DNA of 64,000 nt from Opitutaceae bacterium (lineage in GTDB: Bacteria; Verrucomicrobiota; Verrucomicrobiia; Opitutales; Opitutaceae): assembly GCA_016795565.1 (NCBI GenBank), contig JAEUGW010000050.1, positions 1 through 64,000 of the forward strand. Reading direction: 5' to 3'. The notes under the pieces are model-generated. The model was not told the origin of the DNA. It made no database searches and saw nothing but the letters and a program-made list of their open reading frames with translations. Within the stretch, counting starts at the first letter, position 1. Each line of letters starts with the position of its first letter. Shown piece by piece: positions 9,323-17,000 of this stretch. The position numbers were made by a program, and so were the translations under genes.

Positions 9323-10026
9323 GGGATCAGGAGTTCGCGGGCCTTGGAGAACTGCGCGGCCATGTGCGCGTGGAAGCGCACGCAGCGGGAACGGTCGAGC
9401 AGGTGCAACGCCGGTGCGGTCTGCCCGCGACCGACCGTCAGGTTAAGCGCCTGCAGTCGGTTGCGCGTGACCTCGGCCAGACCGGGCACATCGATTTCCA
9501 CGGCACCGAGGTTTGCCAGCCGCTGGCGTGCCTTGCTCTGGGCGAACTGGCTCACAGTGGGGCCGTCACGCAGGTTCCGAGCCACGAGCCAGCGCACTTT
9601 GTCGCCATGCGTGTCGAGGAGCTCCGCGATCTGCGAATTGGCGTCCTTGTCGTCCGTCGCGACCACAACGAAAACAATCAGGCACCCGAATTCGGCCTGC
9701 AGTTCGGGCAGTCGCGTCTCATCCAGATAGGTCAGCATCTTGCTGCCGCCGGAGGCCCGGTTATCGACCAACGCGATATCGGCCTCTTCCAAAGCGTGGA
9801 CAATCCGGTCGAGCACACCCAACTTGTCCGCGTCCACGTCGGTGTCGATGAACTCCGCCTCGGGCACGAACCGTTGGAAGGTGGAATTCGCGTGGTCCAG
9901 GTCGAACGCTTTCACGGGGACGCCCGCCTCAACCAGATGGTCATACAACAGCGTTGCGACGAAACTCTTGCCGATACCGCCTTTGTCCTGCGGGTAGAGA
10001 ATGAGACGCTTAGGGTGGGAGGTCAT
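9319..10026 (-). CDS. ParA/MinD-type ATPase
   Basis: This 235-residue protein of the deviant-Walker ATPase group has its P-loop at 15-21 (KGGIGKS) close to the N terminus. A DLDHANSTFQRF segment matches the A' region. The middle segment ADIALVDNRASGG fits the Walker B position. Proteins of this kind in mobile elements partition DNA or position the transfer machinery. It is related to the TraL/ParA-like ATPases of mobilizable plasmids. No ParB-like partner is obvious, although the HTH protein 3 bp upstream could take that role. Expressed with its neighbours from 10389 leftward. Confidence 0.8.
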   Translation of the reverse strand: MTSHPKRLILYPQDKGGIGKSFVATLLYDHLVEAGVPVKAFDLDHANSTFQRFVPEAEFIDTDVDADKLGVLDRIVHALEEADIALVDNRASGGSKMLTYLDETRLPELQAEFGCLIVFVVVATDDKDANSQIAELLDTHGDKVRWLVARNLRDGPTVSQFAQSKARQRLANLGAVEIDVPGLAEVTRNRLQALNLTVGRGQTAPALHLLDRSRCVRFHAHMAAQFSKARELLIP

Positions 10027-10029
10027 CGC

Positions 10030-10389
10030 TCAGTAGTCGTCCCGAGCAAGCTTCGGCCCGCGCTTGCCGGGCGCAGGGGTGGCGGAAAACGGGGCTGGCA
10101 CCGATGCGGCCGGCCGTTTCTTCGGCTCATCGGCGAGCCGTTCCCGCTCCCGCAGGATCTCCGCCTTGGTGAGATGCCGTCGGCAGAAAACGCCCACGGC
10201 GGCCGGCGAGACCCGCAGCCCGTGGCGGTTCAGGGTCGCCGCGATCTGTTCATAGCTCATGAACTTGACCCGCCACAGGAGGATCACGTCGCGAAACGGC
10301 GCCAGCAGTCCGCGATGGTGCTCCGCCGGGTCGTAGCGGCGGGCATCCTCCATCAATCTGGCGTGCAGTGCGGTGGTTTCCATTTCCAT
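10030..10389 (-). CDS. Small HTH DNA-binding protein, candidate relaxosome accessory factor
   Basis: This 119-residue protein contains a helix-turn-helix-like segment at about 44-72 (MSYEQIAATLNRHGLRVSPA), followed by FCRRHLTKAEIL and a basic, Pro/Ala-rich tail. It is the first gene of the minus-strand mobilization operon, and its start faces the repeat-rich region at 10447-10582. A small DNA-binding protein at this position is typical of TraK/MobC/TrwA-like factors that bind oriT repeats and repress the operon. I infer that role from place and size, not from a family match. Confidence 0.6.
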   Translation of the reverse strand: MEMETTALHARLMEDARRYDPAEHHRGLLAPFRDVILLWRVKFMSYEQIAATLNRHGLRVSPAAVGVFCRRHLTKAEILRERERLADEPKKRPAASVPAPFSATPAPGKRGPKLARDDY

Positions 10390-10446
10390 GAACGTTAAAA
10401 GCGTGTGGCTTAAAGTAAAATGGAAACGGCCCTTTGGCTTTCCCGC

Positions 10447-10501
10447 GAGTAGCGACAGAGTAGTGGTGGAGTAGTGGCCGAGTGGTGGCGGAGCGACCCA
10501 A
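10447..10501. repeat. Five tandem imperfect 11-bp repeats (iteron-like)
   Basis: Five consecutive 11-bp units start at 10447, 10458, 10469, 10480 and 10491: GAGTAGCGACA, GAGTAGTGGTG, GAGTAGTGGCC, GAGTGGTGGCG and GAGCGACCCAA. Every unit begins with GAG and four with GAGT; the last is the most diverged. The period of about one helical turn would line up bound proteins on one DNA face. Such arrays are binding sites for relaxosome accessory, replication or partition proteins. The adjacent HTH protein is the natural candidate. Confidence 0.7.
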
Positions 10502-10502
10502 T

Positions 10503-10518
10503 CCTAACGGACGTTAGG
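10503..10518. repeat. Palindrome CCTAACG-GA-CGTTAGG
   Basis: The arms are a perfect 7-bp inverted repeat with a 2-bp centre, 1 bp after the last 11-bp repeat. Further palindromes follow: AGCGGC-TTTT-GCCGCT at 10551-10566 and CTTGGCCAAG at 10573-10582. They may be operator sites or oriT hairpins. Confidence 0.65.
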
Positions 10519-10550
10519 GGTGGCGTGTGCCCTCGGGAATAGGTAGATAT

Positions 10551-10566
10551 AGCGGCTTTTGCCGCT
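10551..10566. repeat. Hairpin with 6-bp stem and TTTT loop in candidate oriT
   Basis: AGCGGC, loop TTTT, GCCGCT: a perfect short stem-loop between the iteron-like repeats and the relaxase gene. Relaxases of the MobF group bind a hairpin next to the nic site, so this is a candidate for that element. It is not followed by a T-run and is unlikely to be a terminator. Confidence 0.5.
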
Positions 10567-10708
10567 CATACCCTTGGCCAAGATGTTCAGGTTCCTTTGT
10601 GAATCGCCTGATTTTATATGCCCCAATCTTCTTTTCAGCCGGTTTTATCGTGGTCGGCTTTGGCGCACGTAACTAGAAATAGTGTGGGCTAGAGATATAG
10701 TCACAAGC

Positions 10709-13351
10709 ATGGTCAGATTCGATCAACCCTGCTTTGCCGTGAAAGGAGCCGTGGAATACTTCCGCGAGCACATGGCATTGGGTGACTACCTGACCCAGGA
10801 AGGTCAGGCGGAGATGACTTGGTTCGGCGAAGGGGCGAAGCGGCTGGGGCTCTCGGGCCAGTGCGACCTCCAGCAGTTTGAGAATTTGTGCCGCGGGCAG
10901 CATCCGCTCACCGGGGTAAAGCTTACCGTTCGTGACAAGGGAGCTTCCCGCCGGGTTTGCTTTTTCGGGCAGATATCACCACCCAAGGATGTCTCCGTCC
11001 TCCATCTGGTCGGCGGCGATGCCCGGATCGGCGAGTGGTGGCACGAGGCCGTGGCGGAGGCGCTCGGTGAAATGGAGTCCGTCGCCGCGACCCGCGTGCG
11101 CAAGGGCGGGAAGAATTCGGACCGGCAAACGGGGAATGTGATTGCCGCCATCGTGACCCACGATGCGAACCGCTCGCTTGATCCCCAGCTTCACACCCAT
11201 TTGTGCTTCATGAACCTGACTTGGGACGAGGCTGAAGGCCGCTGGAAGGGTCTCCAGCCGTCCGGGCTTTATCGGCATCAGGGATATTTCCGGGAGGTTT
11301 GTTACAATCGGCTCGCCATGCGGATGCGCGAAGCCGGCTACGAAATCGAGCCGGTCCGCCAGGTCGGTTTCACCATCAAGGGCCTTCCGCCTGCGCTTCG
11401 CGACATTTTCAGCAAGCGCCGTCGGAAGATACTCCAGGAAGCGGCGGCCGCCGGGGTATCCTCCCAGGATGGCCTGCAACAGGTGGCCCTCCTCACACGC
11501 GAGGGGAAGACCAACGCCACCGCGGTGACACTGCGCGCACGGTGGCTCACCGAGTGCGGTGAACATCGCTCGGGCCTCGAAGCGACCATCGCCGCAGCGG
11601 ACGGCGCAAGCCGGCGCGAGTCCCGGATGAACGCGTTGGAAGCCCTGCACTCCGCAGAGGCGCATGTCTTCGAGCGACGCTCGGTCGTCCAAGACCGGCT
11701 GCTGTTGCGCGAAGCGTTGGTTGCCGGACGCGGCGAGATCGATTTGGGCGAATTGAAGCGTGCGCTCGCCGCCCGCGAACGCTCCGGTGAATTGCTGCGC
11801 TCTGAAGATGAAATCGCCTCGTGCGAAGGACTGGCGGCAGAGGCGGAATTCACCGGCTGGGCCTACACCCGGCGGGAAAGTTGCGGTCGCCTGGGCCGAG
11901 AGGTATCGGCCGGCGCGCTCTCGCCCAACCAGTCGAGCGCCGTCGCCGGGCTCCTCGATTCCCGTTCGGCCGTCACCATCCTGCAGGGCGATGCTGGCAC
12001 AGGGAAGACCACTTGCCTTAAGGTGGTGGTCGACGGCGTTGAGCGGGACGGTGGCCGGGTCTTCGGCTGCGCACCTTCTTCCGGTGCCGCTCAGGTTCTG
12101 CGGCAGGAACTGACTGCGGAAGCGGAAACCCTCCAGCAACTGCTCGTCAACGAGCCTCTCCAGCAGAGCATGCGTGGCCGGGTGATCCTGGTCGACGAGG
12201 CCGGGCTCATCTCCGTCCGCGAAATGCGCGACCTCTGTCGGCTCGCTGTCCGTAACGACAACCGGTTGCTCCTGGTGGGCGATACGAAGCAGCATCACTC
12301 GGTCGAGGCGGGCGATGCGTTGCGTGCGCTCCAGTGCTACGGACAGATTCCAATCTTTCGTCTCACTGAGATTCGCCGGCAACGCGACCCGGCCTACAGG
12401 CAGGCCGTCGCCCTGCTGGCCCGGGGCAATGCCTTCGGAGCCTTCAACCGTTTCAACCGGTTGGGTGCGGTGCGAGAGGTCCGCGGCAGTGCCTTGTGGA
12501 CCACGGCTGCCGCCGACAACGTGCGGACACTGCGCGAGGGAAAAACCTGCCTCGCGATTTCCCCGGTCTGGCGGGAAATCCACCTGTTCACGGCGGCGGT
12601 CCGTGAGCAGCTCAAACTGGCCGGCCTGTTGTCGCGCGAGGAACGCATCGTCACGGTCATCCACTCGCTTAAGTGGACCCGCGAGGAAAAGCGCCGCGTT
12701 CGGAGCTATCAACCGGGCGATGTCATCAGCTTTCACCGTGCCCACGGTATTTTCCGGAAATTCGAGACCGCCACCGTGCGACGCGGGGAGGGCAGCCTGC
12801 TTGTCGTGAGCGATGCGCTCGGGGCGGAGCGGCGGCTCGACCCTCGGAACAGTGCCGCCTTCGATGTGGGGCTGCCTCGTGACATCGCGATTGCTCAGGG
12901 TGAACGCCTCCTCATCCGGGCGAACCTCCCGGCGGCCCATCTGCAAAACGGCGATCTCACCGAAGTTTCCGGTTTTTCGGCCGAGGGGGCCGTCCTGCTG
13001 AAGGACGGGCGGGCGCTTCCGTCCTGGTTCCGCGACTTCAGCCACGGTTATGCGACCACCTCGCATGCCGCGCAGGGCAAGACCGTCGATCGCGGCCTTC
13101 TCCTCATGGCCGATGACGGGATCGCCGCCGGAAACCTGAAACAGGCCTACGTGAGCAATTCCCGCTTCCGCGAAAGCCAGATGATCTACACCACGGACAA
13201 GACCGCGGCGCGGGAGGCCATGATGCGGCCCTCGGACCGCAAGCTGGCCACGGAACTTGTCGGTCCGGCTGACGCCCCAGCACCTTCCCGTTCCGGTTGG
13301 CGGGCCCAATGGAAGGAGCGCTTGGCCCCGCTGCTCCGCATCGCCGCATGA
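10709..13351 (+). CDS. MobF-family (TrwC/TraI-like) relaxase-helicase
   Basis: This 880-residue relaxase nicks oriT, stays covalently bound to DNA and unwinds it. I prefer the ATG at 10709 (MVRFDQPCF) over the GTG at 10682. The N-terminal TrwC relaxase domain has candidate catalytic tyrosines Y17 and Y27, the shared KRLGLSGQCDLQQFENL segment, and the metal-binding histidines in HDANRSLDPQLHTHLCF (about 150-166). The C-terminal half is a superfamily I helicase: Walker A GDAGTGKTT near 427, a VILVDEAGLIS Walker B, and the UvrD-type SHAAQGKTVDRG near 786. It starts the plus-strand operon and its stop overlaps the next gene (ATGA). Confidence 0.92.
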   Translation: MVRFDQPCFAVKGAVEYFREHMALGDYLTQEGQAEMTWFGEGAKRLGLSGQCDLQQFENLCRGQHPLTGVKLTVRDKGASRRVCFFGQISPPKDVSVLHLVGGDARIGEWWHEAVAEALGEMESVAATRVRKGGKNSDRQTGNVIAAIVTHDANRSLDPQLHTHLCFMNLTWDEAEGRWKGLQPSGLYRHQGYFREVCYNRLAMRMREAGYEIEPVRQVGFTIKGLPPALRDIFSKRRRKILQEAAAAGVSSQDGLQQVALLTREGKTNATAVTLRARWLTECGEHRSGLEATIAAADGASRRESRMNALEALHSAEAHVFERRSVVQDRLLLREALVAGRGEIDLGELKRALAARERSGELLRSEDEIASCEGLAAEAEFTGWAYTRRESCGRLGREVSAGALSPNQSSAVAGLLDSRSAVTILQGDAGTGKTTCLKVVVDGVERDGGRVFGCAPSSGAAQVLRQELTAEAETLQQLLVNEPLQQSMRGRVILVDEAGLISVREMRDLCRLAVRNDNRLLLVGDTKQHHSVEAGDALRALQCYGQIPIFRLTEIRRQRDPAYRQAVALLARGNAFGAFNRFNRLGAVREVRGSALWTTAAADNVRTLREGKTCLAISPVWREIHLFTAAVREQLKLAGLLSREERIVTVIHSLKWTREEKRRVRSYQPGDVISFHRAHGIFRKFETATVRRGEGSLLVVSDALGAERRLDPRNSAAFDVGLPRDIAIAQGERLLIRANLPAAHLQNGDLTEVSGFSAEGAVLLKDGRALPSWFRDFSHGYATTSHAAQGKTVDRGLLLMADDGIAAGNLKQAYVSNSRFRESQMIYTTDKTAAREAMMRPSDRKLATELVGPADAPAPSRSGWRAQWKERLAPLLRIAA

Positions 13352-13701
13352 GCATCGAAACCCATCCCGGCGCCAAGCCCCTCTTGGCGGCGCCTCCGCC
13401 GAATTGGGGCGAACTCACCCTGGAAGGCGAGGTCGCGGTGGCCGTCCGGTTTCTGTTGGAACAGAGTGCGGTGACCATTCCCGCCATGCTTTTCCGGCGT
13501 TGGGAACATACGCACGGCACTCCCGAAACGCTGGTCATAGGCACGGAAAGCGAGCGCATCGTCATTGAAGGACTAAATCTCGGAGAGGTCCGTGCTGCTC
13601 TCGATCTGGGCCGCCTTTGTGAACTGCGGGTAAACTACACCACGAAGGCCGGCGCGCGCCCCGGTCCGCATATCCGCCGAATCACGATTGAACCGGCATG
13701 A
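13348..13701 (+). CDS. Hypothetical protein of the relaxase operon
   Basis: This 117-residue protein starts at an ATG that overlaps the relaxase stop by 4 bp, so it is translationally coupled to it. The visible part is a compact alpha/beta-looking sequence (LEGEVAVAVRFLLEQSAVTIPA, then IVIEGLNLGEVRAALDLGRL, then ITIEPA). The frame is open upstream inside the relaxase gene, but the coupled ATG is the natural start. I do not recognise the family. A role in transfer is only suggested by context. Confidence 0.6.
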   Translation: MSIETHPGAKPLLAAPPPNWGELTLEGEVAVAVRFLLEQSAVTIPAMLFRRWEHTHGTPETLVIGTESERIVIEGLNLGEVRAALDLGRLCELRVNYTTKAGARPGPHIRRITIEPA

Positions 13702-13726
13702 CGCATGGCTCCAAGCTCACGTCCAG

Positions 13727-14023
13727 ATGACCAAACCGACTTCTTCGCACAACTCTCCCATGAGCGAACTCCTCAACCTCGGCCTGATGGCGGAAAAGCA
13801 CTGGCGGGAATTCCGGCCCCGGATGGGGGCGGAACTGGAGACGCAGAATCGCCTGAAAGTGACGTTGGTGGAGGCGCAGGAGCAGACGGCGGCGGATCTA
13901 CAGAGGTTGACGCGGCAATTCGTGCGTCAGGGCTTGAGTCCCCAGCAGGCGCACGATCAGGCGTGGGAGCTGGTGAAGGAGAAATTCATCCTGCTCCCAC
14001 CAGAGGAGAAGTTGCCGACGTAG
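13727..14023 (+). CDS. Small hypothetical helical protein overlapping the 5' part of the methylase-helicase frame
   Basis: 98 residues from the ATG at 13727 (a second ATG lies at 13760), rich in Leu, Glu and Gln. It contains LMAEKHWREFRPRM and a likely helical stretch (VEAQEQTAADLQRLTRQFVR). Codon third positions in this frame are mostly G or C, as in the surrounding genes. The frame of the large downstream ORF has many A/T third positions and Gly/Ser-rich nonsense-like composition over the same bases. I therefore take this small gene as the real one to 14023 and start the large gene late. Function unknown. Confidence 0.6.
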   Translation: MTKPTSSHNSPMSELLNLGLMAEKHWREFRPRMGAELETQNRLKVTLVEAQEQTAADLQRLTRQFVRQGLSPQQAHDQAWELVKEKFILLPPEEKLPT

Positions 14024-17000
14024 GCCCGCGCAACACCCGCAACTACCGCATCACCGACAAAGACCGGATCGGGGAGGGGACGGCGAAACAGAAGTATCGC
14101 GGGAACGTGGCGGCCATCCGCACCCTTCGCGCCATTCATGCGGAGGCCCGGGAAGCGACGGCGGGGGAGAAGCAGACAATCGCCAAATACGTCGGGTGGG
14201 GTGGCATTCCCCAGGTGTTCGCGAGCCCGGGCGATGCCCCGCACTGGGCAAAAGAGCAGGAGGAAATCGCCGCCCTGCTTGAGCCGGATGAACTCAGTTC
14301 CGCCCGCGCCACCGTTCTCAACGCCCACTATACTTTGCCGACGGTTATTCGCGCGATGTATGCCGCCTTGGACCGCCTCGGTTTCACGGGGGGACGTATT
14401 CTCGAACCAGCCTGCGGTCTCGGGCACTTCTTCGGCGTCATGCCGGAGGCAATGGCCGCCTGCTCAGAACTCACCGGCGTTGAAATCGACCCGCTCACCG
14501 CCCGGCTCGCCAAGGTGCTGTATCCCGACGCCGACATTCACTCACAGGCGTTCGAGAACGTCACCTTCCCAACGAATCGGTTCGATCTGGTTGTCTCCAA
14601 TGTCCCGTTTGGGGATTACGCGCCGTTTGACCCCAGGTTTAATCCCCGGAAATTCCATATCCACGACTACTATTTCGTCGCGGCAGCGGAGCGGGCGCGT
14701 CCCGGCGGTCTCATCGCTTTCATCACTTCACGCGGCACTATGGACAAACAGTATCCGCACCTCCGCGAAGCAGTCGCCAAATCCTGCGATTTGCTCGGCG
14801 CCGTCCGCCTCCCATGCACCGCATTCAAAAAGAATGCCGGCACGGAAGTCACAACCGACATTGTATTCCTGCAAAAGCGGCGGCCAAACGAAAAACCCGG
14901 CGGCCTCCCGTGGCGCGAAAGCCGCCCGTTCGGTGCCGGTGAGAATCCCATCTTCCTCAACCAATACTACCACGACCATCCGGAGATGATGCTGGGTAAG
15001 CTGCAGCGGGTGGAGCACGGCATGTATGGACGCGAGGAAGTGCGGCTTTCCGATGACGGCCGCGACTTTGAGAAATCGCTGGCAAAGGCGGTGGAAACGT
15101 TGCCCGTGGGGATCTACCGCCCCCTCACTGAATCCGAATCGGCCGCGATGCGGCAAACGATACCCTGTCCGCCCGGAGTGAAGCCGAACGCCTATGTCCT
15201 CACTGACCAAGGGGGAGGTGGGATCGCCGTCCGCGATGGTGATGAACTCCGGCTTCTGGCTGACCTGTCGCCCCAGACGGCCCGCCGCATTCGGCGGCTC
15301 ATCTACATTCGCGACAACGCGCGCGATTGCTTGCGGACCCAGGTCGAGGACCGTCCGGAAACCGAGGTCGATGCGGCCCGCTTCGCGCTGAACCAGTCCT
15401 ACGATTACTTCGTCAACCAATTCGGGCCCCTCTCACAGGCGGCCAATACCCGCGCTTTCGCCGGTGATCCCGACCTCCCGCTTCTCCTTTCGCTGGAAAA
15501 TTATGACGACGACACCGGCACCGCGACCAAGACCGCCATTTTTCGCGAACGCACGATCCAGCGCCGCTCCCCAGTGCTCTCCGCTGGCAACGCCCGGGAG
15601 GCGTTGGTTGTCACCCTCAGCGACAAGGGGAAGGTGGACTTCGACCACATCGGGAAGCTGCTCGGGAAAAAACCGGACGACTTTCTTCCCGAGTTGCAGG
15701 GAGCGTTGTTCCTTAATCCAGAAACCAAGCGTTGGGAGACCGACGACGACTATCTTTCGGGCAACGTCCGAGAGAAACTCCGCATTGCGGTGGAAGCGGC
15801 GGCGAAGGATCCGCGCTTTTTCGCCAATGCCGATGCCCTGCGCGGCGTCCAGCCGGTGGATCTCAAGGCCGCGGAAATCGACGCCCGGCTCGGTTCCGCA
15901 TGGATCCCCGCCGACGACATCGCGATGTTCGGCCTTGAATTGTTCCGCGGCCAGAAGCCCCAGGACGTCCGGGTTCACCACGCCGCCGAGATGGGCCTGT
16001 GGACGGTCGAGGTAAACCACGACATCAAGACGGGCGTCGCCGACCACACCGAGTGGGGCACAAACCGTGTCGCCGGCCACGCGCTTCTCGAGGACGCGCT
16101 CAATCTCAGGACACCCACGGTTTTCGATTACGACGAAAAACAGAAGCCGATGATCAATCCCACCGCCACCGAGGCCGCCCGCGAAAAACAACAGAAGATC
16201 AAGGACCGCTTCGCCGAATGGATATGGGAGGACGATTCCCGCCGCGAGCGCCTCGTCGCCTACTATAATAGGGCGTTCAATCACCTCCGGCTCCGCACTT
16301 TCAACGGCGACCATTTGAAACTGCCGGGCGTTAGCCCGGCCATCACGCTTCGCCAGCATCAGAAAGCCGGCATCTGGCGCATCCTCCAAACACCGAATGC
16401 GCTGCTCGCCCATGTGGTCGGCGCCGGCAAGACCTACACGATGGCCGCCGCCGCGATGGAGCTGAAGCGCCTGGGTCTCGCCCGGAAACCCATGTTCGTC
16501 GTTCCAAATCACATGCTGGGACAGTTTTCCTCCGAATTGCTCACCTTGTATCCCGGCGCAAACATCCTCGCCGTCGGCAAGGATGACTTCGCCAGCGCCG
16601 GCCGCCGCGAACTCATGTCCCGCGTCGCGACGAACAATTGGGACGCAATCATCGTCACGCACTCGGGTTTCGAGCGCCTCCCTCTTTCCCCCACCGCCCG
16701 GAAGGATTTCCTGACCCAACAGCTTGCCGAATTGGTGAACGTTATTCTCGACCACAAGGAGCGCACGGGTGGGAAGACTTACGGGGCGCGTATCGTGAAG
16801 GAGCTGGAGCGAGCCAAAAGGAAGTTGGAAGGCCGGATCAAGTCGCTCTCCGCAGAGCATCGGAAGGACGATACGCTGACCTTCGAGGAGTTGGGTGTGG
16901 ACCGCCTGTTCGTGGACGAGGCGCAGGCCTTCAAGAACCTGTTCTACATTTCCAAGATGACGCGGGTGGCCGGCCTGCCGCAGGCCGCGAGCGAGCGGGC

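Larger units (their letters stand above)
10390..10708. promoter_or_regulatory. Divergent intergenic region, candidate oriT
   Basis: The 320-bp gap separates the coupling/ParA operon (minus) from the relaxase operon (plus). It contains tandem 11-bp repeats, a 16-bp near-palindrome, a 6-bp stem with a TTTT loop, and a 10-bp palindrome, all listed separately. Beyond 10583 the sequence is clearly more AT-rich than its surroundings (for example TGATTTTATATG). Clustered repeats, a hairpin and an AT-rich stretch next to a MobF relaxase gene are the usual make-up of an origin of transfer. The nic site itself cannot be placed by eye. Confidence 0.55.

Noticed and set aside
10447..10501. CRISPR array
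   Set aside because: The repeats are only 11 bp and contiguous, with no spacers, and no cas gene is present.
10976..13309. A 777-residue minus-strand frame opposite the relaxase gene
   Set aside because: It lies wholly inside the MobF relaxase gene, lacks domain motifs and matches the shadow pattern.
13705..13962. Use of the ATG at 13705 as the start of the methylase-helicase
   Set aside because: Codon third positions in that stretch are unlike the rest of the gene, and a plausible small gene occupies the same bases in another frame. The start remains uncertain.
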